Positions 22,772-33,259 of a stretch of 64,000 nucleotides of DNA are shown here, in pieces; positions within the stretch are counted from its first letter, which is position 1, and each line of letters starts with the position of its first letter. Origin of the DNA: Glandiceps talaboti (Eukaryota > Hemichordata > Enteropneusta > Spengelidae); the NCBI RefSeq assembly GCF_964340395.1, contig NC_135553.1:19849849-19913848 (forward strand). Reading direction: 5' to 3'. Below the pieces are notes generated by a model. It did not search any database and was not told the DNA's origin. It saw nothing but the letters and a program-made list of their open reading frames with translations. Position numbers and translations under genes: made by a program.

Positions 22772-22874
22772 ATATTCAGAATTATCGCTATCGCCAATAT
22801 CATACTCATCAATGCAGAAAGTTCACGCCGATTCGATATGGGACTACTTCCTGACCAACCTGTATAAGAAGTGA
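22772..22874 (+). CDS. Weak candidate terminal exon
   Basis: A good acceptor (TTTGTGTCCCCTTTCAG|) at 22771 is followed by frames open to stops: phase 2 gives YSELSLSPISYSSMQ and ends TNLYKK before TGA at 22872, and phase 0 gives a 31-codon frame to TAA. The short length and two competing open frames make this weak. The phase-2 reading would be compatible with the donor at 16254. Recurs at 62550-62652. Confidence 0.2.
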
Positions 22875-23139
22875 AAAAGAGAGAGTACTTAGTAATTAAA
22901 AATCCACGACCCTTTATTTGAAGAGTTGTGCTTTCAATTGAACTATTAATATTGTAAATGAATTTGCTGACATACTCTAATAATTAATTTTTCACAAAAG
23001 CCACAATTAAAAATGACTGGTTTAATATTGGATTATCCCTTCATAAGTCCATATTTATAATTACTTAAATATGATAAGAGGGGAGGGACTATAATAAAGC
23101 ACACTTTGTACATGTTTGGTACGGTTGGTTTGGTTTCAC

Positions 23140-23162
23140 CATGGAAGTGTTATACTTCCATG
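23140..23162. mobile_element. Micro-palindromic insertion, CATGGAAGTATAA family, 23 bp
   Basis: It starts CATGGAAGTG and ends ATACTTCCATG; GTTTCAC is repeated exactly at 23133-23139 and 23163-23169. Recurs at 62918-62940. Confidence 0.82.
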
Positions 23163-23865
23163 GTTTCACTATATACTAGATTTGTAAAAAGTGACCCATC
23201 CTTAAATCCCCCTTTTGCAATTGCTGAAGGCTCCTTTAGTTTGATTTAGAAAATAAAGTGTTTTATTGTATTTATCAGTATAAATTTAACAAATTGATAA
23301 ACTAAAAAAATATTTTGAAAATTGGCAAATATACAAAAGGATAACAAGATAACGATATTTTTATATGGATAAAGGTGTGTGTTGTTTTGAGGTAACAAAT
23401 GGAATTTCATTTGGATTTTATAACAGAAAGTCATCAATCAAAAGTGAAATAAGACAAACATTTTGCGGGGATGTAATACTTAATAACATCCCTGATTTAC
23501 GAGTTAAAGCAGAAATCGATTATTCTCTTTATCAATGTTTCTAGGCTATACCGAAAAAATTGTCATTTTTTTAAATTTCTAAGTTTCATGAAGTCACATA
23601 CTTATTATGTGTATTGCAAATGTAAATACACGGGGTCAATAGTCTACCACGTGATACGATCTAACTAATAGTAATGCCAGGAGAAATATGTTGTTCAAGG
23701 TAGGATGTAAATATGTACACCTGTGTAGAAGATAATTATACCAAGACTTGAGATATAATTAGTATGAGAGTTCTGCATTACGGTTATTCTTTTACTGGTG
23801 TATCCTTAGACAGACAGCGATCCTAAATGCACTTACCTTCATGACAGTCTGCCATTTGCATTGTC

Positions 23866-23968
23866 TTGTCTAGGGGTGCCCATATAAAGGATTTCAAACA
23901 AATGAAATTGCAATTGGTGCACGTATCAATGACCGCATTTCAGTGACCTCTTAGGGCACCCCTAGACA
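23866..23968. repeat. About 100-bp inverted-repeat element
   Basis: GTCTAGGGGTGCCC near the left end pairs with GGGCACCCCTAGAC near the right end. In the right unit (63644-63746) one base (63724) differs. Confidence 0.7.
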
Positions 23969-24166
23969 CAGAATTCCAGAAGGGAAAGAATGGAGGGGGA
24001 GGAGTGGGAGATGTAGGGATGTGAGAATTAAGAATTAAGAGATTGGTGTGTTGATGATACTTGTAAGGGAGTAGCCAAAACAATTCTCGCATCCCAACCT
24101 TATAACAATAGGCAACATTCTTGAGCGGAGCGATAAGGCTATAAATACTGCATGATTGATACCTAC

Positions 24167-24508
24167 ATGCTCCTTTAATACAAGTTGGCAGTGTTCCAGT
24201 CCATTCACCATTGGTGCAGGTTCTGGTAGTGTTACCACCAGTAGGATTATAACCATCGTCACAATTGATGGTCACTTCTGTTCCCTCAGCAACAGCATCA
24301 GTAGACAACGCCCCATTGTGTGGTGGTGTGAATGGATCACATGGTGCACTGCAGGTTGGTTCATCACTCCATGTTCCGGCATTGCAGGTCACTTCACTCA
24401 TACCATTCAGTTCCAAACCCTCATTACAAGTGACAATAACGACAGAGCCATCCCCCACGGCTGTATTTGACACATTTCCACCTTCTATTGTTAGTTCAGG
24501 ACAAAATG
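24167..24508 (-). CDS. Exon encoding two CCP/sushi domains
   Basis: The exon is 342 nt, symmetric phase 1-1, with an acceptor TCTACGCAG| before 24508. The preferred donor, GCAT|GTAGGT after 24167, keeps phase 1; an alternative donor TAG|GTATCA four bases on would break it. Its 113 full codons encode two tandem CCP domains. The first has Cys at residues 2, 27, 41 and 52 with Trp46; the second has Cys at 56, 82, 97 and 109 with Trp102, the canonical four-cysteine plus tryptophan pattern. CCP modules mediate protein contacts in complement-type, adhesion and receptor proteins. N-glycosylation sequons occur at NVS and NTT. It follows the six-cysteine exon across a 1.7-kb intron that is partly filled by a foldback element. 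No downstream exon was found to the left, so the C-terminal architecture is unknown. Confidence 0.88.
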
Positions 24509-24548
24509 CTGCGTAGACAATAACATAAACAGAGCGACACTACAACGA

Positions 24549-25181
24549 ATGACAACCCGAATGACAGAAAACGAATTGCAGCATTTATAGTATGTAAACA
24601 GTGGAATGACACCCTTTTCTACATTCAATTCGTTGAATGACATCCTGCGCTATATATATATTAGCGACTGTCATTCCACTTGTTCAGAGGATGCCATTCA
24701 ACTAACTGAATGTTGAGATACTGGAAATGCTGTCATTCCAGTTACAAAGCATTGGAAATGCTGTCATTCCACTTATGCTATAGAGTAGCGACTGTCATTA
24801 CACATGTTTAACAGTTCAGAGGATGTCATTTAACTAACTGAATGTAGAAAAGGGTGTCATTCCACAGTTTACATACTGTAAATGCTGTCATTCAACTTTC
24901 AAAGCATTTCAATGGCTGCCATTCCACTTATACAGCGTCGGCTGTCATTCCACTTATTTAAGAGTGCAGAGGGTGTCATTCATCTAGCTGAATGTAGAAA
25001 AGGCCTGGTGTGTCATTCCTCTTTTTACTTTAAATGCTGTCGTTCCACTTTCAAAGCATTCGAATGGCTGGCAATGTGTCATTCCACTTATGCTATACAG
25101 TGTCGACTGACATTCCATTTATTTAAGAGTGCAGGGCTTGTAATTCAACTATCATTCGTTTTCTGTCATTTGAGTTGTCAT
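24549..25181. mobile_element. 633-bp foldback element built of TGTCATTCC repeats
   Basis: The 28-bp ends (ATGACAACCCGAATGACAGA at 24549 and its complement at 25154-25181) are inverted with three mismatches. The interior holds many copies of TGTCATTCCAC in units sharing GAATGTAGAAAAGG and AAAGCATT, partly in inverted order. It fills intron sequence from 41 bp upstream of the CCP exon acceptor at 24508. No target-site repeat was identified. Confidence 0.75.
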
Positions 25182-25825
25182 GATCATTTGTTTTAAAGTC
25201 ACTCACTTAAACACATGTTGTATTTTTACATTATACATTTTTCCATGCACTTGTTACAACAAGTTTGACTAAATATTAGTTATCAACCCTGTCTATAAAT
25301 ATTCATAATTTCCTTAGTGGGGTAATATTAACAAAATAAATAACATTTGCAATCATCCATAATCCCTGTGTAAGCCTAATGATCGGTAACCTGTAAAACC
25401 AGCTTCACTATGACTACCTTAATAATTATCTATGAGTTAGTTTGTACTGAGCGCCAACACTGGTAAAAGCCCTTCCTCGTCCCAACTCACCATGTAATAG
25501 GAAGGTACCGAGAAGGGTGGAATTCAGTGTGGAATGTAGGGAGTTTAAGACAAGCCCAAACCGCCATAACAATTAAACATGAAGTAAAAATTACTAGGTT
25601 GCTAAGAAACAACAAATCGATGCACTTTTCACGTACATGTATACTGTTCTTTCAGTGTTACACTGTTATATTTTGGATGTTAGCAGATGTCAATATTTAT
25701 TTAATGAATTATTCATGACTTTATTAAATATGCACTTAGGCGTCATAAATATTCAATGTTTATCTAATCCATATTCATGTCAATTAACTCCCATGATGCA
25801 AATTGTTACACTGAAACAATGAACA
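25182..25825. other. Intron sequence, nothing recognised
   Basis: Part of the intron between the six-cysteine exon and the CCP exon; only short unsupported frames. Confidence 0.5.
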
Positions 25826-25966
25826 GCCATTACAGATTGGAAGAACAGTTTTATATTGTCTTTTTAAGTTGATGTCAGTTTACACATCCACTATTTCTCG
25901 TTAGACTTCACAGTTTATTATCTTTTTCCGAATACATAAAAACAGTTTAGGGTCGGCACTGAAAAA
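25826..25966 (+). repeat. Dispersed repeat, copy 2
   Basis: Matches 166-333 closely up to GGGTCGGCACTGAAAAA. Confidence 0.75.
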
Positions 25967-26167
25967 ATAAGTGGCAATCATCTATTCAAACAACACCAAA
26001 AGTCCGTCATAATGGCATAATATACAGGCACCATGTTATCATTACACTAAACTATAGTTAAGTTTAGAAGTTACATAAGTAATTTCAATGGCGTAAAATA
26101 TATATAAACTCATCATGCATGTTACTCTGCTGTTGATAAAGCTGTAATGGATGTGTTATGTTATGAC

Positions 26168-26211
26168 ATACATACATACATACATACATACATACATACA
26201 TACATACATAC
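26168..26211. repeat. (CATA)n microsatellite forming a splice donor
   Basis: Eleven units. Read on the minus strand its first bases are GTATGTATG, the 5' splice site of the exon ending at 26212. Confidence 0.9.
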
Positions 26212-26616
26212 CTGGACAGTTGAATACTTTTTCATTGTTCCTCAAACCAATACAGGTTCGGTCGTTATCATCATTAATGTCACTGGGAAATGTTCCAGTA
26301 AAACATATGAATTTAATTGCCGCACAGTTATCAGTTTCTGCAGGCAGTGTAACTGTGAAACCAGTTAGCAATCTAACATCATTAGCTTCGGCTAACAAAG
26401 TGAATATACCATTTGGAAATGTAGCAGCTACGGACGTCCCCGTCAGTGACGACATATCAGAGTAGTACGCTGCCATCAAGGTCGAGCTTTCAGCGTAATT
26501 TGTCCCACTGGTCTCACAAACCGTTACATCAAAGGTCAGCTCAAGTTGAGCCATACATGAATCAGCACTCAATGTTGGAGGATCAGTTATAGTTACAATA
26601 CCAAGCCCACCATCAA
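26212..26616 (-). CDS. Extracellular six-cysteine module exon, unknown family
   Basis: The exon is 405 nt. It is bounded by an acceptor reading ATTCACAG| before 26616 and a donor CCAG|GTATGT after 26212. It is a symmetric phase 1-1 exon of 134 full codons plus split codons. The peptide begins DGGLGIVTITDPPTLSADSC and ends NNEKVFNCP. It has six cysteines (around residues 20, 33, 97, 104, 121 and 133), no membrane segment and an acidic DINDDNDR stretch near the end, so an extracellular disulfide-bonded domain is likely. I do not recognise the family. Its last split codon joins cleanly to the CCP exon at 24508, giving NCP-A-FCPEL. The donor GTATGT is itself the first repeat of a (TATG)n microsatellite running down to about 26168. 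The frame upstream of the acceptor is also open but is low-complexity hydrophobic and taken as intron. Confidence 0.7.
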
Positions 26617-27159
26617 CTGTGAATATTTTTTTAAAGAAAGATATTGGTATTACATGTTTGTAATACATAAAATCATAAAAGAGCATCTCAAAAGCTCGAG
26701 AAAGACGCATGTTATTGGTAAAAAAAAATTTCATATTATAAACCCTTGAAATTACAACAAAAAACCTATAATCCTTAAAATCAAAACATTTGTAAGTGCA
26801 CGTGGTTATTATACGTTTGTGTAACGAAGTCGACTTCAACTCTTCTGTAGATTCTCACCAGAATGTTACTTGGATCTTACTATCGTCAACACTCTCGACA
26901 CAGCACAACTATACATAGACACTTGCACAGAACTTCTCAGAGAAGGAGATGTAGCTTTATTGAGCTCTCTTAGCTCCCAAACCAATTTTAAATAAATCTG
27001 CTAAAACTTACAGATCACAAGTCAATTATATCCTACCCCATTTCCCATAAATCATCTGTGCTCCAGCCCGCTACACGTCATTGGATATAAACAGTCACAT
27101 GAATCTACATTGAATCATAATTGGCCAAAGATATGGGATTATGCAAATCCACTATCAGA

Positions 27160-27305
27160 TTAATGCCCTGGTTGGCTTGGGCCAAGTGTAAAGGGATTTA
27201 TATGTTTCCACACCTGTATGCATTTACTAAACAATAGACTAAATTAATGCCCTGTTTGGCTTGGACCAAGTGTAAAGGGATTTATATGTTTCCACACATG
27301 TACCC
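27160..27305. repeat. Two-copy tandem repeat, about 82-bp period
   Basis: ATTAATGCCCTGGTTGGCTT.., with AAGTGTAAAGGGATTTATAT and GTTTCCACACMTGTA, occurs at 27160 and again at 27243 with few changes. Confidence 0.85.
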
Positions 27306-27688
27306 ATTTATTATGTTGTCTTTGGTTCTCAGTTCACTGTTTATATCTGGCTACTTATAGATTCTTTTAGATAATAGAATTACACCCCTTTCATGTACGG
27401 TCTATGGTTCAATGTTTTCATTTCATTAACTGAAGTTTTACCTTGATTATAAAAACTAACCCACTACTCTATGACAGTTTGCTATGTCAATTGTTCGAAA
27501 TGGTTTACCACAGAATTGCTTTCGAGAGTAAACATGTTGTTTCAAGCCTCTGAAGTAGATTTGTGTTTTATAGATGTATATATTCTGTTTGGGACTACTA
27601 CAAGACAAAATTAAGACGCATGGTCACTATCACGTTGTTGTGGATCTGTCAAGGCTTTTCCAGTCATTCCACACTCTACTATTAGGGA

Positions 27689-27771
27689 GCCATCATTATT
27701 TACGACCTTCACTCCCAAGTTTTTGAATAAACCACACCCCCTACATCTCCCCAGGTCGTAAATAATGACGG
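27689..27771. repeat. 83-bp hairpin
   Basis: CATCATTATTTACGACCT pairs with AGGTCGTAAATAATGACG around a 45-bp centre. No target-site repeat was identified. Confidence 0.7.
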
Positions 27772-27849
27772 GCTTTTTCAAGAAGTTCCATTTCAATTAA
27801 AATGTTAGCATATTTTCTAAGAAACAGCTTGGTTTCATCTATTTTTGAC

Positions 27850-27958
27850 TAGCTAAATGATGGCCTATAGGATGGTTCTCTAGGGCCTACAAGGTTGTCC
27901 TGTTGGATGCCAATAGGATTGTCATCTGGGACCTACAGGGCTGTCCTATTGGACACTA
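27850..27958. repeat. Short repeats of the GTCCTATTGGA type
   Basis: Five variants (CTATAGGATG, GTCCTGTTGGATGC, GTCCTATTGGAC and others), directly left of the inverted 260-bp repeat. Confidence 0.7.
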
Positions 27959-28218
27959 ACACTAGTAGAAAAAATAGTACAGATTACGACATTTTCCGTA
28001 CTATAGTTCAGATTGAGTTCAATTCTGTACTTTTATGCTGATGAGGTGGACGTTTCTGTACTTTCCCATTAGCGCCTGTCTAATCGGATTATACTCGATC
28101 TGAAAAATAGTTCAGATTGCGAGTCGGAAGTGATTTGAATACATTTGCATTTAGTTCAGAATATATTCATGAGTTCACCCCGATAACCGGGCAGTAAACA
28201 AATGAATATTCAAATCTA
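27959..28218. repeat. Dispersed 260-bp repeat, inverted copy
   Basis: Inverse copy of 6619-6877, starting ACACTAGTAGAAAAAATAGT and ending TTCAAATCTA. It too is bordered, on the left, by GTCCTATTGGA-type repeats, so those belong to the element. Confidence 0.9.
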
Positions 28219-28679
28219 CCGTGCTTGCAATCAATACGTACATAAACGCTATACGTGTAGCTAGTGTATTCGATACATATGTATGTATATAAGCAGGCTT
28301 ATGATATGAACTACATGGTTAGGATGTACGTAGATTGTAATATCACAGGGCTCATTTTGAAATAAATGTTCGTAGTACGCCTTTTCATTATGCACTACAT
28401 TCCGCCACCACTAAACGTGTTTCACATTTCTACGCGTTTGATGCATAGTAATACAGATTTAGATGACATGACAATCGTTTCCAATAATAGTTTAAAATTG
28501 GGCCACAAATATTGCTAGTGTATGGAGCTTCTTAACAAACCTGGCCGGCCAATAGCGTCAACAAACTCACAGTAGAGACGTGCTGACAGATTTGAGTCTG
28601 TGGACATTATTTCTAGCTAAGTAAAATTGAGTGACTATTGGGCATATTATATGGCATCCATGTCGTCCATGTCGTCTAT

Positions 28680-28745
28680 AGTTTCTGACGGACCGTGTTA
28701 TGTACAACGTAACGCTGAACGAAATACGGTCCATCAGGAATTAAC
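28680..28745. repeat. 66-bp hairpin
   Basis: GTTTCTGACGGACCGT pairs with ACGGTCCATCAGGAAT, with two mismatches. Confidence 0.6.
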
Positions 28746-29239
28746 TAGACTAACCTCTATGGGAATAGTATTCTTGTCCATGTGTCGTTTATAGAACAAT
28801 TAAGTGTTATGGTGTGATCTTCACAGTAATAAACAAGCCTTTAGAAGAACAACAGGTATTCACGCCTCAAATATCTTGAGCATCATCCAAATTACGATCA
28901 TGAGCACCAAAGTAAAGGAAATACTTAATGACGTTCGGCATGCAGAAACCCCCCCCCCCCCGGGCCCGTACCTATGGGTACATGCCCGGCATCCATGTAA
29001 CTGTTATATCACTCTACGTGACGATTCTGAGGGCCCTCATCTCTTATTCTCTTGTTTTATTTCAATGTGGTATACTCATAACTCCTGTTTTTATAGTATA
29101 ACTGTACAATTGGCTTCGATCAGTGCATTCCAGATTTTCATGAGTCATGAGTGCACATTGCACAGATATCTGCAGAATACTTAAAAGGATTATGGGTAAT
29201 GTATGCATATGCGGGAAAAACAAACTGCTGTAAGGAGCA

Positions 29240-29393
29240 TAGTCTCGCTGCCAGACTCGAGACTATCGTCCCTAATCTGTTTACCGAGCGGCGCAGCCGC
29301 GAGAAGAGAGGCGGACTGGTCCCTCTCTTCTCGCGGCTGCGCCGCTCGGTAAACAGATTAGGGACGATAGTCTCGAGTCTGGCAGCGAGACTA
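29240..29393. mobile_element. 154-bp near-perfect foldback element with 9-bp target-site duplication
   Basis: Two arms of about 72 bp, starting TAGTCTCGCTGCCAGACTCG and ending in its complement, are exact inverted copies around a 10-bp centre. TAAGGAGCA is repeated exactly at 29231-29239 and 29394-29402. A 9-bp duplication with long inverted repeats fits Mutator-like elements, though no transposase is present. It is strikingly GC-rich against its surroundings. Arm identity implies recent origin. Confidence 0.92.
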
Positions 29394-30524
29394 TAAGGAG
29401 CACTGACTTTGCCCTCATATCTTCATCCCATTTTGCACTGAAGAAGTTTCACATGGCTCTCATATTTCATATATACTCTTTCTAAATATATGGTGATGCA
29501 ACATGAGTAGAAATAACTGGGGTTAACTAAGTTTGGTAGTCAATATAGCAGGTTTACCATCAAACTGACGCAAAATTTGTTTCAAATTTGTCTAGTAAAA
29601 ACCGTTGGCCCAGTTGTCGATTAGGCTTACAAGTTACACAAAGCATGATAAGACACTGTGAATGGTGCAAATAAACAACGTGCGAAATGCCAAATACCAA
29701 ATGCAAACAATACAAGCGAACAAAAGGGCCTGTATGCACTCTAATAGCCCGATATTTTGCCTAAAACCAGGCTCACATGTGCGAACGGTGTGTTTTTGAC
29801 GTACCTAGTAGGCAGTGATGTAGATAATAGCCGGTTACCGGTCACAACGCCCAGCTATAACTTATAAGTATAACAGTTGTGGGACCGGCTTAGGAAAGTA
29901 CTCAAACCTGACGATCATTGAACAAATTCTAAGGTTGGAAAATTAAATATGAGTTGCCCGGGAGTTCTAATAGCAAGTAAAATACCCAAAGTGTAAACAA
30001 AAAGATAAATTAATTCATAATTATTTGGAAAACATTAGACGATTACGCAGTAAAACAAGACTGGCCACGCTATCGCTAGCGAAAGCCTTCGAACTAGTTT
30101 CATAACGACCGGACGTTGAAGGAAGCGCGAAGCGAAATGTGAGGTCAATGTGACGTCTCATGATGATGTATGATGCATCAACATGACGTTTACGTAGAGT
30201 TGCACTAAATGTTTTCTAAACTTCAGTGGAAAGAATTTTTGTCGATCAGACACTGACTATGTTTAAATTCTTAAAACATCTGAGAAAACTGAAGAGGGGA
30301 AGCAAAATGTGACACTGACAGACAAGCCAGACGTACGGCACATGTACAGAAGGCGAGGCACACCCTCTGATGCAAACTGGACAATTATCGTGCGTGTCAC
30401 GTATAAGGCATCAGATGTAATACATGTAGCTAACCAATTGTTCTTGTACTGCAGTCTTTCTTGTAACAGGTATTGGAAATTGTCAGAAACCTGATGATTT
30501 TATGACTGAATAAGTTTCGATACG

Positions 30525-30640
<116 letters not shown>

Positions 30641-31484
30641 CCAAACTAGAGTCGGTACTCACCCCACCACGACATATGCATTTTTGTGATTTTGAAACGA
30701 TAAAGAATGTTAATATGAATATTGGGACGATTGGAAATCGGACGATTTGAATCGTAATCGAATATCTCAGACCATCCACAATATATGTCGTGTTGACTTA
30801 GGCGATCCCAGAAACCATTCTTAGTTTACCCCTTTCACATATATTATCAACCATGCTAATGTTTTGAAACAAATCTCGATTAACAGGTAATTTAGCGCTT
30901 GAAAGATGGCGACGTCCATACCCCCCCCCCCCGGCTGCACATATTTTAATATGCAATTATACATTACCCCCTCCCCATACACGTCAGAGAAGTACAGTAT
31001 GGTACACTATATGACACACTGTAAGCTAACAGTGGAAATCAACTTCAGTGTCCATACATATCAGACATAGAGATTTCTTTACAAATGGATGTGGGCTCAT
31101 TGGGCTGTAACCTGTACTTGGAAAAACTTAACCAGCAGAGTTTTCTTTTTGAATCCTATGTCTTGACAGAAACGGCACCCCCCTTCGATAACTAGTGGGG
31201 AGGGTGTGTCCCCCCTCCCACAGTAGGCAATTGTTTGAAAAATAAGGACATGTAGGAGGCCATTTAGCGGCATAATATTTCAAACCATACACATTATTGG
31301 AAGCCATAAAGTACTTGAAAATTGTCTTCAATACCCAAATTGTACTCTCATTAAATTATTTTACAACTGTATTATACATACGCTTTAACTAATACATAGA
31401 TATTTTGGCAGACACACACATTCGTTTGGCCATTGGCTGCCTAATAATTAAATGTGTGGTAGGTAAATGAAGTGAACAATTTTG

Positions 31485-31577
31485 CAAAGTACAAGGTAAA
31501 CGATTGCTCCTGTGGTTTGAATGTTCAACAAAGTCTCCACACAGAGAGATAGAGCAAGAGAGAAGGAGACATACGGC

Positions 31578-31648
<71 letters not shown>

Positions 31649-31810
31649 TACACTTATACAAATGTAAATTTACTTGGTAAACAACTGCTCCTGAGGTTTA
31701 ATTTTGGTTCAAATCATGAGCAGAATATTCGGGGGCCCTTTCAGACCATCACAATTGTCATGCCCCCTCCCTTTGAACCTCAATTTTTGTTCATGCCCCC
31801 CACCCCGTAA
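31485..31810. repeat. Repeat containing GGTAAACNNYTGCTCCTG, two copies around a GA array
   Basis: GGTAAACGATTGCTCCTGTG at 31496 and GGTAAACAACTGCTCCTGAG at 31676 flank an (AG)n array. The second copy, extending to about 31810, also matches 37465-37600. Confidence 0.65.
31579..31642. repeat. (AG)n microsatellite
   Basis: About 32 GA units, preceded by imperfect GAGA sequence. Confidence 0.97.
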
Positions 31811-31844
31811 ATTCTGACTCCAGCATAATTTCAAGTTTATTCCG

Positions 31845-32640
31845 AGCTCGGTATTACAGGCATTCGACTAGAGTCTTTATACCTCAAAGATATACAACAG
31901 TCCATTTCTGTACAAGGCATATCAGAAACCAAACATTTGCAGTGTGGAGTGTCACAAAACCCTGTGCTTGGTCCACTCTTACACGCGTATGCTGTCTATA
32001 CACACCACCACTTGGAAAGCTAATCCGACATCAAAATCTCAATATGCAACAACATGCAGACGACAACCAGATTTACCAATATATTTCCCCAATCACATAC
32101 GTCAACTACAGTAACTAAGATGGAAACTGTTGCACATGATATTAAACGACCCAAAATAAGCTAGTTTAATGATGGCAAAACCGAGGTCCTCCTTATCACG
32201 TCTCAGTTCAACAGGCTTCCTCGTCTCATGAACCACATCAACATGGGATCGTCTTCTGTGCAGTTAGTGGATTCAGCATGTACCATTTGTGTAACAATTG
32301 ATGACCGTTATAACCTCAAGAAGCACATCTCGTTGACATGTAGATCAGTTCTTTTTCACCCCCGAACAATAGGTCGCATCATTGACAGTGGAGGGGGCCC
32401 CTCCACTGTCTATGGTCGCATACGCCAGTATCTTACAAACGGAGTTTGTCAGAACCTTGGTCATGCACTTATATCATCGAAACCTGACTACTGAATGGCC
32501 CTTCTGTATGGGCTGCCAGCTAAAAACATTGTCCCTCTTCAACATGCCCAAAATACAGCAGCTAGGATTGTGTCAGGTACAAAGAAAACAGATCACGTCA
32601 CATCGGTTCTTTCAATAACACAGTTTAGTTAGAAATCACA
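31845..32640 (+). mobile_element. Decayed L2/CR1-type LINE fragment
   Basis: Plus-strand frames read CGVSQNPVLGPLL, VYTPPLGKLIRHQNLNM with HADDNQIYQYIS (the YADD block with Tyr to His), FNDGKTEVLLITSQFN, ICVTIDDRYNLKKHIS and LLYGLPAKNIVPLQHAQNTA. These are the C-terminal RT blocks of L2/CR1 elements. Stops and shifts show decay. A 35-bp palindrome flanked by a perfect 7-bp repeat interrupts it at 32380-32414. Confidence 0.88.
32380..32414. mobile_element. Micro-palindromic insertion inside a LINE RT, 35 bp
   Basis: It starts CATTGACAGTGGAGGGG and ends CCCCTCCACTGTCTATG, and is almost self-complementary. GTCGCAT is repeated exactly at 32373-32379 and 32415-32421. Removing the palindrome and one repeat leaves the L2-type RT reading continuous from TIGRI into RQYLTNGVCQNLG. 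Confidence 0.88.
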
Positions 32641-32699
32641 CTGGCGTCAAGTGCAGTTACATAATATACCAGTAGGTAGGGCCTACATGTACATGTAGT

Positions 32700-32725
32700 C
32701 TCAGGTCACTACATTGTGGTCTGAG
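32700..32725. mobile_element. Micro-palindromic insertion, CTCAG family, 26 bp
   Basis: It starts CTCAGGTCAC and ends GTGGTCTGAG; ATGTAGT is repeated exactly at 32693-32699 and 32726-32732. The termini match the 183-bp MITE at 4968. Confidence 0.8.
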
Positions 32726-32899
32726 ATGTAGTTTACACCACTATGACCTAAGAACTTGAACCAGGGCTGAGGAGAAGTGGTCTGAGGTTAAAGTTTTGCA
32801 GCTCTCGTTCAGCAATCTCAAAACATTTCAGCCTACTTCCCGTAATGAACACTTGTCAAGCATTTTTGTAGCTCCCATACTCAAAGACTACATATATGT

Positions 32900-33259
32900 T
32901 TATATACGACTCAAAATATAACACTGAAATTTACTTTGAACACGTTCAGTTTCAGTAGACCTATTAAAACCCAAAATCTCCACCGTATAATTTAATATCG
33001 GTAATAGTTTACAGTCAAAACATTTAAATTTAGTTTTGACTAGGAGGTCCCCAAGTTTTGCAAGTTGACTCATGACCGCAATCATTGCTTTACTCGCTTG
33101 AGCTGCAAGCGCTAAATACCATAGACCACTGCTTGACATAATCACGCCTAGATATTCATAAAAAGCGAACAACGTCGAGTTTATGACCACCAATAACCAC
33201 TTTTCAATTTTCTTAAGAATTTCATCTCTTAGTAAATACAATAATTTTAGTTTTGACAT
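32900..33259 (-). mobile_element. LINE reverse-transcriptase C-terminal fragment
   Basis: An open frame of 119 codons reads YEYLGVIMSSSGLWYLALAA, QASKAMIAVMSQLAKLG and FDCKLLPILNYTVEILGF. This is the post-catalytic region of non-LTR RTs (YLGV...SSSG, ...LPIL.Y..E..GF). It is on the opposite strand to the L2-type fragment next to it, so it is a separate insertion, 5' truncated. Confidence 0.85.

Larger units (their letters stand above)
1..24222. repeat. Left copy of a 39.8-kb-period tandem duplication
   Basis: This block recurs in the same orientation at 39779-64000 with a constant offset of 39,778 bp. Every open reading frame compared keeps the same length and translation, and the long tetranucleotide arrays keep the same length. 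By eye I noticed two substitutions, T at 23801 against C at 63579 and A at 23946 against C at 63724; I did not align every base mechanically. The left edge lies outside the window, so the true breakpoint and copy number are unknown. Confidence 0.96.

Noticed and set aside
23940-24166. Extension of the CCP open frame to its stop at 23940
   Set aside because: After the second CCP domain the frame loses character at a GTAGGT donor and runs into an inverted-repeat element, so it is read as intron.
28804-29396. 126- and 81-codon plus frames
   Set aside because: The second reads through the 154-bp palindrome and the first spans a run of C; neither shows recognisable protein features.
33110-33135. 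CCATAGACCACTGCTTGAC as another CATAGAC micro-palindrome
   Set aside because: It is part of the conserved SSSGLW codons of the minus-strand LINE fragment, with no palindrome or flanking duplication.
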